NCBI GenBank assembly: GCA_021014325.1
Contig: CM037469.1
Coordinates: forward strand, 18,437,701-18,501,700
Direction: 5' to 3'
DNA length: 64,000 bases
From: Plazaster borealis
Lineage: Eukaryota > Echinodermata > Asteroidea > Forcipulatida > Labidiasteridae
Numbering within the stretch: the stretch's first letter is position 1; each line of letters opens with the position of its first letter. The position numbers were made by a program, and so were the translations under genes. The notes below the pieces were generated by a model, which ran no database searches, was not told where the DNA came from, and saw nothing but the letters and a program-made list of their open reading frames with translations. Positions 10,972 through 25,000 of this stretch are shown piece after piece.

Positions 10972-11880
10972 ATGTTGACTTACTATTTACCGAGAGAATT
11001 CAACCAGCTGTTCGTCACCATTGTTTATATACAACCAACAGCAAATGTGACCACTGCATCTGCTAAAATTCATGAGATTACGCAACAGTTTGAGACACAG
11101 TCACCTGACTCAGTAAAACTAATTACCGGGGACTTCAACAGTTGCGACCTGAAAAGGGTGCTGCCCCATTATCATCAATATGTTGACATTCCTACAAGAG
11201 GAAGCCGTACACTTGATAAATGCTACGGAAATATTAAAAAGGCATACAAAGCTCATCCTAAATCTGGACTTGGTTCATCGGATCACGATATGATACATCT
11301 AGTCCCAGCCTATAAACAAAAACTAAAACAGGAAAAACCACAAGTTAAGCAGGTCCGGGAATGGTCCACTGAGGCTGAAGAAACTCTTCGTGCATGCTTC
11401 GACTGTACAGACTGGAGCCTCTTTACCGAACTGGGTACGATCGACATGGCTACCGATGCCGTCACGGACTACATCAAGTTTTGCAAAGATATGATCATAC
11501 CAACAAAAGAAATTAAAATCTACCCAAATAGTAAGCCTTGGGTTAATAAGGACATTCGTGAGCTCCTGAAAAGAAAACAACTTGCCCTCAAGACCGGTGA
11601 CTTGGTCGAAAAAAGGAGTATCCAGAAGGAGCTTTCTCAACATATTCGACAAAGTAAAAAGAAATACGGTCAAAAGGTGGAAGACAAATTCCGTCAGGGT
11701 GACCCTAAGAGTGCTTGGCAGGGCATCAAAACGCTTACCGGATGTGGGAAACAAACCAACGTAGTCGTTCCACCTGGTGGTATCGCAGCATTCTTGAGTG
11801 ATCTTAATAACTTTTATGCCAGATTTGACAACCAAGACTTCACTGGTGCTAATCATGAACTAGGTGAAACTGAAAAAAAT
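10972..11880 (+). mobile_element. truncated LINE: endonuclease C-terminal half and linker, no reverse transcriptase
   Basis: The open frame starts in the middle of an APE-type endonuclease. YYLPREFNQLFVTIVYIQP is a typical strand of this fold. GDFN (catalytic Asp and Asn) and SSDHDMI (Asp-His near the C-terminus) follow. Next come a basic linker and NKDIRELLKRKQLAL, as seen between endonuclease and reverse transcriptase in CR1/L2/jockey-group LINEs. It stops being LINE-like after NNFYARFDNQDF, before any reverse transcriptase motif. Both ends are missing: the 5' side abuts a tandem repeat and the 3' side abuts a foldback element with minisatellite. It is a dead copy; the open frame of about 300 codons suggests a fairly recent insertion. 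Confidence 0.85.
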
Positions 11881-11959
11881 CACAATATTTGTTTTGTATT
11901 ACACACATTGACGTTATGTTTCTACGTGAAGTTACATACTCAGGTGTCCTTGCTGCTGA

Positions 11960-12129
11960 CGACAATATCCAGGGTCAAAATTTACCCAGATTTTGGGTCC
12001 CATGGGGCCTGACCCATTTCTTGGTCAGGCTGACCCTGAAAGTGGTTTTAAAATGGGATTTTAACTCAGATTCTGCGTCAGTTTGACTCATTTCAGGGTC
12101 ATTTTGACACAGATTCTGAGTCAGCTTGA
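11960..12129. mobile_element. head of a GGGTCA-rich foldback element, family N
   Basis: Repeated TGACCC/GGGTCA blocks around GGTTTTAAAATGGGATTTTA and TTTCAGGGTCATTTTGACAC match the intact copy at 25085-25319 in order. At the right it merges with the 49-bp array, and the element's other end (CCCGGAAG...AGTGTG) appears only after the array, at about 12886. Confidence 0.7.
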
Positions 12130-12892
12130 CCCAGAAATGGGTCAGCCCCGGGGTACCCGGAATCCGGGTCAATTCAGACCCAGAAATGGGTCAGTCCCGG
12201 GGTACCCGGAATCCGGGACGATTCTGACCCAGAAATGGGTCAGCCCCGGGGTACCCGGAATCCGGGACGATTCTGACCCAGAAATGGGTCAGTCCCGGGG
12301 TACCCGGAATCCGGGTCGATTCTGACCCAGAAATGGGTCAGCCCCGGGGTACCCGGAATCCGGGTCAATTCTGACCCAGGATTGGGTCAGTCCCGGGGTA
12401 CCCGGAATCCGGGTCAATTCTGACCCAGAAATGGGTCAGCCCCGGGGTACCCGGAATCCGGGTCGATTCTGACCCAGAAATGGGTCAGTCCCGGGGTACC
12501 CGGAATCCGGGTCAATTCTGACCCAGAAATGGGTCAATTCTGACCCAGAAATGGGTCAGTCCCGGGGTACCCGGAATCCGGGTCAATTCTGACCCAGAAA
12601 TGGGTCAGTCCCGGGGTACCCGGAATCCGGGTCAATTCTGACCCAGAAATGGGTCAGTCCCGGGGTACCCGGAATCCGGGTCAATTCTGACCCAGAAATG
12701 GGTCAGCCCCGGGGTACCCGGAATCCGGGTCGATTCTGACCCAGAAATGGGTCAGTCCCGGGGTACCCGGAATCCGGGTCAATTCTGACCCAGAAATGGG
12801 TCAGTCCCGGAATACCCGGAATCCGGGTCAATTATGACCCACAAATGGGTCAGTCCCGGGGTACCCGGAATCCGGGTCGATTCACACCCGGA
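12130..12892. repeat. 49-bp GC-rich minisatellite, about 15 units
   Basis: CCCAGAAATGGGTCAG recurs every 49 bp (for example 12181, 12230, 12279, 12328). Each unit has three short dyads: GACCCA-gaaa-TGGGTC, CCCGGGGTACCCGG and CCCGGAATCCGGG. Units alternate between CAGTCCC and CAGCCCC variants. One 24-bp short unit lies near 12545. It contains no spacers. Confidence 0.95.
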
Positions 12893-12991
12893 AGTCTCTA
12901 GAGTGTGATTTCATTTTTTTTTTAAAGGATCAGATGTGATCTTATAATAATGGGTTCTTTTTCTTGATATCATTATTCTTTTCAATTGCAG

Positions 12992-13065
12992 TATGGTTTT
13001 ATTAATCTCTGCGTGAGGGCTCTCGTTTTGGACAAATTTGGTGACGAAACCTGGGAGAAAATCAG
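12992..13065 (+). CDS. GUCY1B2: exon 1 seen: H-NOX N-terminus
   Basis: Acceptor TTTTCAATTGCAG, donor AG|GTAAGT. The 74 nt encode [17 protein letters not shown] followed by DETWEKI and two bases of Arg (phase 2). This is the opening helix of H-NOX proteins, which usually directly follows the start Met, so ATG should end the preceding exon. The ATG overlapping the exon start at 12993 is out of frame and meets a stop within eight codons. Confidence 0.88.
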
Positions 13066-16000
13066 GTAAGTTCGTGCATTTTAATATCCAAATTGGATTG
13101 ACTTCTGATTTCGGTTTGGTCGAGATATAACGAGCCTGAATTGTTTAATATTAAACAAATTGGTAGGATATTTAGCGGCCACGATTTTCACCAACCCTTA
13201 TGAAACGTATAGCGATCAATATTTTCAATTGCAGTTTGGTTTTATAATGAGGTCCCTGACGTAGGCCTCTCCCATACCACGTAAATTTTACAATTTTATC
13301 CGCAGTTGCCCTTCCAAGAAATCTCATGTTAGTAAACTTTAAAGATCAGATTCCACCAATCCCTTAGACGTATTTCAAGCTCGAACTGCACGTCACAATC
13401 TTTGTACAGTTCGCAACTTTTTCTGTTTATTGCGTGAAAAGGTTCAAGTGGCAGTTCGCAAACTCTCACAGAAGTTTAGTGTTCGTAAAGGGTCTATAGA
13501 CCCTTTACAAACACTATGCGTTTCCAAGGTTCAACATTTATAGTTCGCAACTTTTTCTGTTTAATGCGTGACAAGTTTCAAGTGGCAGTTCGCAAACTCT
13601 CACAGAAGTTTAGTCTTCGTAAAGGGTCTATGCATTTCCAAGGTTCAACATTTTTAGTTCACAACTTTTTCTGTTTATTGCGTGAAAAGTTTCAAGTGGC
13701 TGGTCGCAAACTCTCCCAGAAGTTTAGTGTTCGTATTAGGGGCTATGCATTTCCAAGGTTCAACATTTATAGTTCGCAACTTTTTCTGTTTATTGTGTGA
13801 AAAGTCTCACATGGCAGCTCGCAAACTCTCACTTTTGACATTAAACTTGCATCACAGCGTCGACCAAATCTTAAGTTACATTACACGTGAATCCAAAAAT
13901 GCTGCAGATGGGCATAGTGGTTGGACACGACGTTGAATCTTTTGTTAAGAATAGTCTTGATTCAAGTAGTTGTGATCGACCTTGGCTCATGTGCCAGAGA
14001 GACACGCCGCTGAATGACGTGACTGCAGAGACCGTCAGTCACACTTTAGGTGGCTTGAGAAAAGGCGAAACAGTGGACAGACATACTGTCTGATATCCAC
14101 ATTGATTCGCTTTTTTGCGGTTTTAACTCGCGACCTTTTCTGTCACTTCCAGAAGGAAGCATAAATTGATTCCTGCTCGTCAGTTTACGTGGAACGATCT
14201 TGTTATGTTTGCTCGAGAGGCGTTAGATTGACAGCTAATAATGTATTTTAAGCATTTGCTCACTTGGGACAGCCTTGATTTCTAATTAGTAGCATTCGGG
14301 TAATATAGTGTTTTCGTTATCAAATAATGGAATCGGTTATTGACGGGGGAAATGTGAGGGTCGTATTGCAGGTTCACTTCGTGAGACTTTTGGTCGAAAG
14401 ACGTGTGTCTCCTTCACCTGCTGATTTTGTATGTGAAGAGGTGAGGCGTGCGTGGAATGACTGGACGGTCAGAGTCCTAATTTCATGAAACTCGTAAGCA
14501 CTAAGCACATAACTGTTGCTTAGGCACGTTGTCAGCCCATTGCCTTGCTCTTCACACTGTTGCGACTGGGGCCATGCTGTCTAAATCTACTAAGCATTTT
14601 AGAGAACGTATCATGCTGATGCAGTGGCGTATCTAAGGTGAGACAGGTGTGGCACTTGCCATGGGCGTGATTGAAGGGGGCGCCGTGGAGCAGTTAGTTA
14701 TTGTCATGTAGTGTCATCACTTGTTAATGAAAAGATTAACGAGGTTGACTTGTATTTTTGAGCTGCCGTTGTGGTAAAGTTATTTAAAAGAGTGGTGTCA
14801 GATGTTTGGACAGGGGCGCAATTCTAGTGCTTGTCATAGGCAATATTTTTCCGTAGATACGCCGTTGGGCTGATAAAACGTGTCCTACCATACAAGCTGT
14901 AAGTGTTAATACATTGATAAAGGGTGCTACTATAGCCACGTCCGTCCGCCTCAAAGTCACTAAATAGTAGGGTATTACGTGGCGCGGTTGAAAAACCTTG
15001 TGGAATGCACGGCTTCAACTTCTAATCCGGCTTAGACTACATGAGTTATTTTGTTACGGCGCTTTAAAGAGGCTGGTGAAGTCAAAGCTGTAGCCGTGGT
15101 TTCAAAAACAGCCATAGTTTGTTACAACCAACGTGTCCGTATAGTGGACCTGTATTATAACATGGAAGATCACCTTTGTTGAAAACCTTGAGGTATTTAA
15201 AAAAATCCTCAATTGCGATACGCCCTTGAAAGTTTCGCATGGCATTAGGGTTAGTTCGTTACGGCATTTGAGTTGCCATCAAAGTGGTACTCAGATAGAC
15301 ATAAGTGGCTTTTTACAATCAGCACGATCTCTATTATGCACAGACTACAACGCAAGTCACTTTGATTGTTTTTAATTTGTCTTTACACTTCATCGATCGT
15401 ATTCATCCATGATGGTGCTTGTCTTGAGACTAATTGGGTGAACCTCAATTAGATCTGGATGTTATTAGCACCATAGCCTTGACTGAATTCAAATCAATAT
15501 ATCGCGTTGAAACTAAAAGCGTATTAAAACGCATAATGAAAAGCTATAATTCCTGGCGATGATTTTGTTCTTCTTCTTTTTCATCTCAAGATTCAAATGC
15601 GATAGAGAAAGCAATATAGAAAAACAAATGCATCAGCGATGGTGTACATGTTTTGGTAATGTTTGATCACATTTGCCGTCTCGCAACCAGAGGCTCGTAT
15701 TTCTGTGTTCGTGAAGCGTCTATGCATTTCCAAGGTCCATTGTTAAGGCTGTCAAAACAATTATATATAGGCCTATCTCTCTTTACACGGACGTACGCAA
15801 ATAGAAAGTTTAGTCACATCATTTGGTTTACATGCTGCTGCCTTGCCCGTTGGCAACGCTGCCCGTTGTCAGGCTGTAAAGAAAACAATCATTGCGATGC
15901 GTAAACAAATATAAACAGGGTAATGAAATAACTTTGGACAGTTTAGAGTCAGGTTATTGCCATTTTAATGTAACGGGGACTTCTAACACCAAGCCCTTAA

Positions 16001-19000
16001 AGGGTGTGTACAACATTGGTAATTGCCAAGACCTGTATCCAAACTCGATGTGACCCAATGTACATGAAATAACAAACCTGTTAAAAGTTTAAGCTAAATC
16101 GGTCTTCTGAGTCATGAGAAAACAGTGAAAAAAAACCTTATGTGTTTTAACTTTTTTTTAAACATCGGAATTTATCCTGCAGGATTAATACTATTATTTT
16201 ACTCCTTTCGTAAAAACTCTTGGATTTCAAACAAAACTATTTCAAGGGAAGTTTTCTACCATGACCATCTTTATACCATGTGAGTTATGTGCAAATCTGT
16301 CAGCATTTATATTTTTATTCTTACTACACCCTTTAACTACACCAACTCTGAAAATAAAAACAAAAACTCTGCCCAGGAAGGGTTTAAGGCAAGATATTTA
16401 TGATTTCCGATCAAGTGTTATCGTCTTTAGCAATCAGAAGTTATTAGTGTGCCGTCGTCTATTTTTAACGTAATTTTCCCTTGGGTAAGATTCTGCTAAT
16501 TAACGTCGATATTTGTTGGTATTGGTATTGGTAATGGTTAATTTACATTCCATTTGTTGCCACAGGCCAAATTGCTAGAATGTTACACATAATATAAAAC
16601 CATTAAAATGGTGAAGGTAAAAAATGTTATGTTCCAGCCACAACAAATGACCACATTAAAATAATTTAAAACATAAGGAGAAAGGCTGACACAAAGAAGT
16701 TGTACAAAATAAAATATATATATGTACATGTATAAATCCTTGAAAGCAATGGTTCAGCCACCATAAAAATATACAAATAATTTTATAAATTACTACACAA
16801 AACGGTTTTATTTCCCGCTTGGCTGTTGGCATTTGCATTGTCCAATTTGGTTATCAATCAACGACGTCATTTTGGGATTCGGTGTTAAAGGCTATAGGCC
16901 TACACAAACTCACAAAGTGGCACGAGGGAAACTCAATGTATCGGTGAATTTTAAAATTCATATATGTTAACTTGATCACACTCAAACTCTGAACGAAAAT
17001 AGCCAAGATTATTTAATGAATTCAAAATGCATTTTCCTTGTTTTGGGGTTTTTTTTTTTTAAGCCGTCAGCCAGCTTAAAATAATAAATAAGTAATCTTA
17101 AAGGTGCATGGCCCGATTTTCGCCGATTGTTTTGTTTGTTTGGGGGGTCATAATTTTTTCTCTTAACTAATTTTGACAGATGATGCTGTTTCAAAACAAA
17201 ATAAAATATACAAAAACGTTCCCGTAGGCCATGGACAATGCAAAGAATACAATGTAACATGCAACATTGTTTGTACATGGCCGATGGACGTGTGTCGGAA
17301 TTCCAAAAAAAAAAATTAATGCGCAGTTTTAATTACCAACCACTTAACATCGGCGGATTTTTTCATGCAATACCTTAAATGAAATCTTATAACTTTTTCG
17401 AATCTATTAAAATAGCTATCTAAAATCTGTATGTTTTCGGGTTAAATCGTCTAAAATTCATAGCTAGCATATTTGACGTATCTGACAAGACTTTTACCAC
17501 TACCTTCTGCAAGTGTTGAGTGGGGTGGGGTGTAAACGAGCGCAGTTTCGTGAGCGCGTAATCTCCCTGTGTGGTGTACGTGCACGCTGTCCAGATCAGC
17601 AAACATCAAGGTCCTTTGGTTTTAAATCAAAGAAGGTTCTTTGCATAAATTAGACATTATTGTCTGCGAAACACAGAGCACAAGAGTTTTGTTTTTAATG
17701 TATTTCTAATCTCTTAAAAAAAAATTGTACGTATATTTAATCCATTACGGTGTATGTACTCAGCTTAATCATTAACTTGATGAGAGTGTTCTTTTTGTTT
17801 AATTTCTTTTCTTTGCATGTGTAGCTTCCCTCTGTATACATAACATTGTAAACCAATAGGTTCGACATTACACTTGCTATTAAAGAGGAAAGTGAAAAAT
17901 GTAATCAGTTTTTTAGCAGTGTTGATGACAAGTACTTTTCAGTCGAGTATCAATATACTGTCGAGTACAGTGGCCGAGTACCACTCGAGTACGCGTACTT
18001 GGGCCATCAAATACGAGTACCAGTGTCCGAGTACTGAGTATTTGAATATCCAAGTACCGAGGCCAACAGCCGAGTACCAAGTACTTGGATCTCCCAGTAC
18101 AAATACGAGTACGAGTATTTTTTTATTAAAAAAATGCAAAAATGTGGTATCAACACTTGTAAATTTGACTATATTCTTGATAACAATGTGTGCTTGTTAT
18201 GATAACTATCTTTTTAAAATAAATAAATCAACTTCAATTTTACCTTTCTCAGTGTTTTATTTATGAATTCATTGGATACTAATGGCATAGGTTTACATTA
18301 ACGCAACATCAAATTTTATACAGGATTGCTTATTGGTTTGCTTGTGTAAAGCTGACCTAATTCATAGTATTTCCCCGACACTGATACAAACGAGGCAACT
18401 GCCGACAGAATCAGTCTGAACCAATTTCAGCTGTATTATCTATATCATTGACAGCATTTTTACACCCAGATGAAATATTGCTTTTCCGTTCTTGATATAT
18501 CCCTTGTGGACGGCGTGATGTTGCGGTACGTTCTCATGGCCACACTTGGGACCGAGTCTACAATGTCAGCTCGTTTAGACAGCGCCTTGGCTTTGCCTGA
18601 CAAAATAGTGAGCCATCAACGAATGCTCTTTTTAGTGCCTGTAAGTGGTGTTGTTTTGCACACAATCGCCACCAAGGGGGATGCCTAAGAATATTTGGAA
18701 CATGGTTGTAAATTGTGATGGGCAATTGTGGTTTACTTACCACGAACAGACTCATTTCATTATTACAACTTTTAGCAAGTTCCGCAGAACTGTTTCTAAG
18801 TTACCAACCCGGGGGGAAAACTCCAGTGGGATTCGATCCATGACATTTTGCACTCCGTGCACAGTTGGTGACTTTACCGCGTTTGGTGACTCCCGGTACA
18901 ACACTTACTACTACACGGAATCCTCTCTTAGACACGCCGGAGAGGATTGCGCAGTAGAAAGTGTTGTTCCTGCAGGTGTCATGGGTGGCAGGTGGATTAT

Positions 19001-22000
19001 TATCCACCGCAGAAACCCGATACAGTGAGTCTACACTTGTTGGTAGAGTCGATGGTGAAAACTAATTGATGATATGGCTCGCGATGTAATCTAAAATCAA
19101 AGCAGATGAATTCGATAGCCTATTACGATAACATTGTTTATCACCGACAACATCGTTATTTAATAGTAATAATTAACAGATCATTTATATAGCGCTCTTA
19201 CTAACAATATAAAGTATCACAGCACTTAACAAAACATTAAATAACGAGCAAAAAGAAGAATAAACTGAATAAGCCAAAACACATCAATAAACAAGTGAGT
19301 TTTGAGAGATTTTTCTTTCGTAGGGTAAATTGTTTATGGGCAGCAGCAGGGAAGCTTTTGTCGCCAGTGGTAGTAGTACACTGCACAAACTGGGGTGTTA
19401 CAATTGACACCATTGGTGTTGTCACATATAGATACAGAAGAGAGAATCAAAATTAACATCATAAGGTGTTAAAGTAACACCAATGTAATTATTTTGACAG
19501 AAATTAGTGTTATTTTAACACCTTATGGTGTAAATTTTGATTCTTTTTTGGTATCTTTATGTGACAACACCCATGGTGTCAATTTTAACACCTCCATGTT
19601 TGCAGTGTACGGTTTGGGGTGGGGGCACAACGAGTAATTAGTATAGCAGTGAAATTGTTTGCAGTACCCACTTCTTATTTCATGATTCGAACTGACGTCT
19701 ACACAGTCATTGGGCACACTCGGTGGCCTATGGATAAGACATTTGCTGTGGAATGCGAGGTATTTGGTTCCAATCCCACCGAGTAGGCCTAGCCTGTGAA
19801 TGGGTTCAGCAGGACTCGGAAACACCGAGTATACAGTGCTTATAGCACATTGGTGTTAGGGTAAAAACAAATACAAGACCATTAAGAAAAACGATGTCAA
19901 CGACCGCAGACAACCGTCAGACTCAGTCCCGCTCCGCGAGAAGAAAACCACCGTAACGATATACATGTCCGTTTGAAACAGTATAGCCTCTGTGAGAGCA
20001 CCATTTAAACCTTACCAGATTTAATGAAGGTATATTGATTCTACTATCTCCTATTTCAGTCGTTAAACGAGACCCATATAACCCGTGGTCTCTTATCAAA
20101 TAATATGAGTGAAATCGGATACTTTCTCGTACATGGTATTCCTTCCTCCATGGTTGGATCGTTGTCTCGTTGTACTTTCGCTACATGATCTTAGCTATCT
20201 GTTAGTGTTTTTTGCGTGTAATCAGGAGTACTTCAATAGGGTTTTTTATGTCAACATTGTAACATGGTCTGTAAAACCTTACACGTACTCTCTTCTTATA
20301 TTCGGTGACAGTGTGAAGCATTAATAAATGATTATTCCGGACCTGGTACTTCGTCTTTGTAAGGACAAGGCAGTTTTCCTTACTGAGGGCACCTTTATGA
20401 AGGGAATGTGAATTTCAATCCTGGCACCACGGTAATAACCACGGGCATGGAGGTGATTGCCTCCGTGAAGTATCAGGCCTGTTATTTTAAATCTGCACAG
20501 TAATAATTTGTACAGATGTGTCACACATACGTACCTGCCCAATTTTGATCGAGTTATTAAGAGAATGGAGTTGTGATGATATCATGTTAACAATTCCACG
20601 GTCATGAACTACTGCATACAAACTAGAATGTCTGGTTTTTCGAAAGGTCTTTTTTCCATATTCAATATTGGGCCTAGGCCAATCGAAATGTGTTATTCAT
20701 AATAACAATACATTTTCTAGCGAGAATCATTCAGAAAAACTAATTGCTTTACATCAACCATTCTTCATTATTATATAATTCAGCACCTTCTCAAAACTTG
20801 TCCGGGATAACTTGCGGATAGACTTCTCCACATTTGATTTTCTAACCCGCAAGATATCCCCAAGCATTCCAAATATATTGCGGATAATTGTATCACATAC
20901 CTGGTGCAATATAAGGGCCATGTCACACGAGGCAACTTTTACAGGCAGCTTGGAGGCAACTTGAAGGCAACCAACTGCAGTGCATGCTACAAGACCACTT
21001 TGGTCATTTTTCGAACAATGTCTTATAATAATCCTTAAGAAAAGTTTGTGAATGTTCGAAATGTGAATGTTTTTCTCTTGAAGATTGTTTTAAACTGGTT
21101 GCCTCGTGTAACATGACGCAAAGACCAAGCCCCATATTTTCAGAGGGATAATGAACGAGATAACCTCACGTGACATAGGTTCATTGACGATTAATTAGAG
21201 TTAAGCATGAGTCATGACCACCAAATCCCTGAGTGGGTTGTATTATTTCGATTTGAGCTTGTCACTTTCCCTTCATGTGAACATGCTTCCATGACGTTAA
21301 TTCTCTCTATATATTCTGAAATCTTCTCTGGTCTTATGCCTTTCTTTATTATTATACTTCAAAACGGACTCATCAATATGTTTGTGTCTCTCTTCTCACT
21401 GACGATCAACGCCAATGCAACTCGATACCTCCATAGGCGCTTGTGATTGTATTTTGACAGCCACTCCTGTTGGCGCGTAACATAACGGATTTCCCGCGTG
21501 TATATGTGTTCGTCTTGAACGGGTAACATATAGTTTCAGTGTTTTAATCACAGTCTTGTCGTAGTGCATCTGCTACGTATGCAATCTCTTCATCAACCCG
21601 TTGATTGATGTTGGCTTAATAAGTCTAGTCACTTCAATGTCAGTTAATATTTGAAATTGTGGCTGCCACACTGAGTGGAATGAGGAAGTTATAGCGTCCG
21701 TAGACTCTAATGGTTAAAGGCTTTGCATAACATTTGAAGAAGAAAAATGTTTTAACTGTTGTCCTGTAGACCAATGTCCTGTAGACCAACAAATACAACA
21801 AACGAAAAAAGGTAAAAGACATCAAGACAAACAAAATAGTACAGTAGAACAAAAATAATAGTAAAACATAAACGGTTCCATAAACAGAAAAGCTACGTGT
21901 TGTACTCATTTTTTTCTTAAAGGGACACACCGGTTTACCGTTTTCGTATTTTAGTGATGTAGAATCATAAACAATAATCTGTAGATGGTTGTTTGGTTTT

Positions 22001-25000
22001 TTTTCTCTCTCTCCCCCCTCTCAAAATGTTACGTAATCAACGAAAAATGTACGAACAAAATAAAAGCGGTCAAAGGTCAATGTATACGCTTTACCAGCCG
22101 CTGCAAGTGTACAAATTTACTGGATATTGGCCGTATCCGAATCGGCGGCTACATCAGCTACGGCTACGGCTGTTGGTAAGGGTGTTGCTATAAGGACATC
22201 CTATTCTTCAACGCATGATGACGCGGAAATCTAGCCGTAGCCGTCTGTAGCCACCAATTCGGACACGGCCTATTGCTCCCCAATGTTGCAAGTAGACTGG
22301 TGCTCTATTTTTTGTATATGTTGTAGCTATGGCGAGGTATGAGGATCCAGTCTGCATATCCATCCAGCACATAAAAGCGGACGTTGAGACTCTAGCAGAG
22401 TCTAAATATCTCAAAGTCTTTGCGAAAGAGTCTCCTAGGGTAGAAACGTCATTAACAATTGTTGTATCTAAAGGAGATGCAGCCTACGCCAGATTCTTAG
22501 AGATTGCGGCTTTTGCGACCATGTTTAAACCTGGCCTTGGGCTGTGTCTGTGTTGCAAAGTACCATTTCCAACGCTGGATAGCAATCAATATGATGAAGG
22601 AGTTATCCGTTTAGGTCCTACTCTATGTTTGAGTTTACTCCAAATTTAGGCCTTAGTTGGATGGGTGTAATGACGAAGACTGAATCTTTTGTCTGGGTTT
22701 CTTGTCCTTCGCTCAATGCCGGTCCTTTGCTTTGTATTGTCGGCATTTGGTTTCCGTAATGCCTTTGTGTGTTTTTCTCTGTTAAACTTCCGAATTATTT
22801 ACGGAAATGAAAAAAAGCAAATAACCTCCGGAAAGAAAACTTGATGTAGGCCTATGTGGTGAAACACTGGGTCTAGATAATGGAAACGTTTAACTCAGAG
22901 ATACCTTTTAAGTTAAACTCTACTTTCTAAAAGCATCATCTTGAAAACAGTCACCGCAAACTCTTATGAAACACGAAACATATTTCTCCCCGACTTTATG
23001 CCATGGATATGCTTACAGTGTAATGTTGCGTTTACGGTTAACATTCTTAACCTGTTAATTACGCTTACGCCAAGGTCGTAAGAAGAGCAGTGATAGTGTT
23101 GATTCAGGACAAGAGAGAAGTTGGCGAATTCGTAACCAGAATGGTTCGTGTTGTAAACAGCCCTTCTTAACGTAAATACGCTCAGATTATCCAATGTGAA
23201 ACTATTTTTTTAAATAGAATCTACTATTTCCGTTGCTATTGGTTTATCTATTAGCTGATGTCATGTTTAACCCGAGGTGAACTTTATTATTATTATTGGT
23301 GTATACGTCGATTCTGAATGCGCTCTTTACACTTGCTCTCCATCACTGCTCTTTTCACTGCTCTTTTCACTGCTCTTTTCACTGTTCTATTCACTGTTCT
23401 TTTCACTGCTCTCTTCACTGTTCTTTTCACTGATCTCTTCACTGTTCTTTTTACTGCTCTCTTCACTGTTCTTGTCACTGCTGAATAATTAATCAACATT
23501 CTCAAACTCCGGGTAAGAATTGACCCATCTCTGAGTCATCTTGACTCTGTCGATGAGTCAACATGATACGGAAAATTAGTCGCTTAAAATCAAGAAAATT
23601 CCTATCAGGGGCTATTTTTTATCAAATATGACTGCAAGCAGACGTTTTCTTCTGACGGAGCGTCCGTTAACATAATTCATATTCCATTACAAATGCTTAC
23701 CGTCAGCAAAGCAAAGGGAACGCTAACTTGGTGGCGGTTCTTGTGAGCAGAGGAGTGACACAACAAATTCAATCCATTGTAAAAGCGCTTGCGTGCCGTG
23801 AAATCTTCTCGAACGGTTGTGAAATACGCTTATGCTTACGCTTATTTGTTTCTATAGAAAGCACAAACATTTTTGCTTACCGGTTTCAGCATAATGGAAT
23901 TGGGCGCAGAAAACGAGTCACACTGACTCAGAAAGTGGTTTGTATGGCGACTGAAACTGACACTCTGTAGAGTTCACAAACGCACATAAACCATTCCTAC
24001 TGTACACCACTGTGATAATGTACCATAGACAGCCCTTACAACAATCCAGAAAATAGTTGTCGACTTCCTTTTCACACTGTAATTTCAAACTGGCGTAAGG
24101 AGGGTTAGCAATTTATATTTTAATAGATTGTTAATGAAGGATTGTATTTCTTCTTAATGACAAATACGACTTCTTGGATTTTACCCAAAAAATATTTTTT
24201 TAAATTCCTTAATGATTTGGACAAAATATTATCTCTCACTGCCCAACCTGGTATTAATGACGCCTCATCAATATTTCATTCTCCCTGGTCATACACGACT
24301 GCAACTTGATACCGGTGAAATTGTCTGGGACTCACCGGTATACTGTGACAGAGACTTCACATCGCCTGATACCATGCCGTACCGTAATGAAAAGTGTAGA
24401 TGCGTAAAAAAAAAAACTTCGGTTTTAATAACAGCCTATTATTTGTTGTCATATCTTCTGAGCGTTGGGTCATATCCTATAATGCCCGTTGATTGATGTT
24501 GGCTTGTACGGTTGTTTCTCTGTCGATCATTATTACCCTCGTCTACGAGTGAATATTTGTCTAGAATTCATAACACGGAGTGCCTTTTTGATTTTCAACC
24601 ATTCGATTATACAGAATTTGGGTCAGGGTTTTTTCCGAGTGGTGCACCGTAATTTGTTTTTGATTCGGCATTTTTCTGTTTCACAGGTTTCTGATGTGCT
24701 TTAAAGTGGCATCGTGGGAATCACCGGAAACACCCTGTCGAATTTTGTTTTTAGATTTGAATTTCTCGTTTTACACTCGTCACCGTTTTATGACACATGT
24801 CTTATGATTCTCAACGACGTCCTTCAGTCAAACGAAATGTGTTGCACTTTGTTTAAGACGTATTGTACATCCATGACCACACGCTATTGGTTTTATGGTC
24901 CAGTGGAGTGTACAATCATTATATACAAACTACATGAACCTTGAGCACAACAATCCATTATGGGGCACCTTCACAGTATGTGAAGTCAGGTATACATAAT

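Noticed and set aside
10972..11880. Intact autonomous LINE
   Set aside because: No N-terminal endonuclease part and no reverse transcriptase; both ends abut other repeats.
12130..12892. Regular 49-bp repeats considered as a CRISPR array
   Set aside because: No spacers, whole unit repeated head to tail, eukaryotic context.
12993..13016. ATG overlapping the start of exon 1 as the cyclase start
   Set aside because: It is out of frame with the H-NOX reading and reaches TGA within eight codons.
18470..19028. Two open frames considered as a gene in intron 1
   Set aside because: No recognisable domain, overlap with equally long minus-strand frames, no exon-like splice sites matched.
19719..19783. 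Functional tRNA gene
   Set aside because: Only 65 nt, eight-base anticodon loop and unpaired T stem; kept only as a tRNA-like repeat.
23293..23505. Lys-Arg-Thr-Val repeat protein on the minus strand
   Set aside because: Product of the 12-bp tandem repeat.
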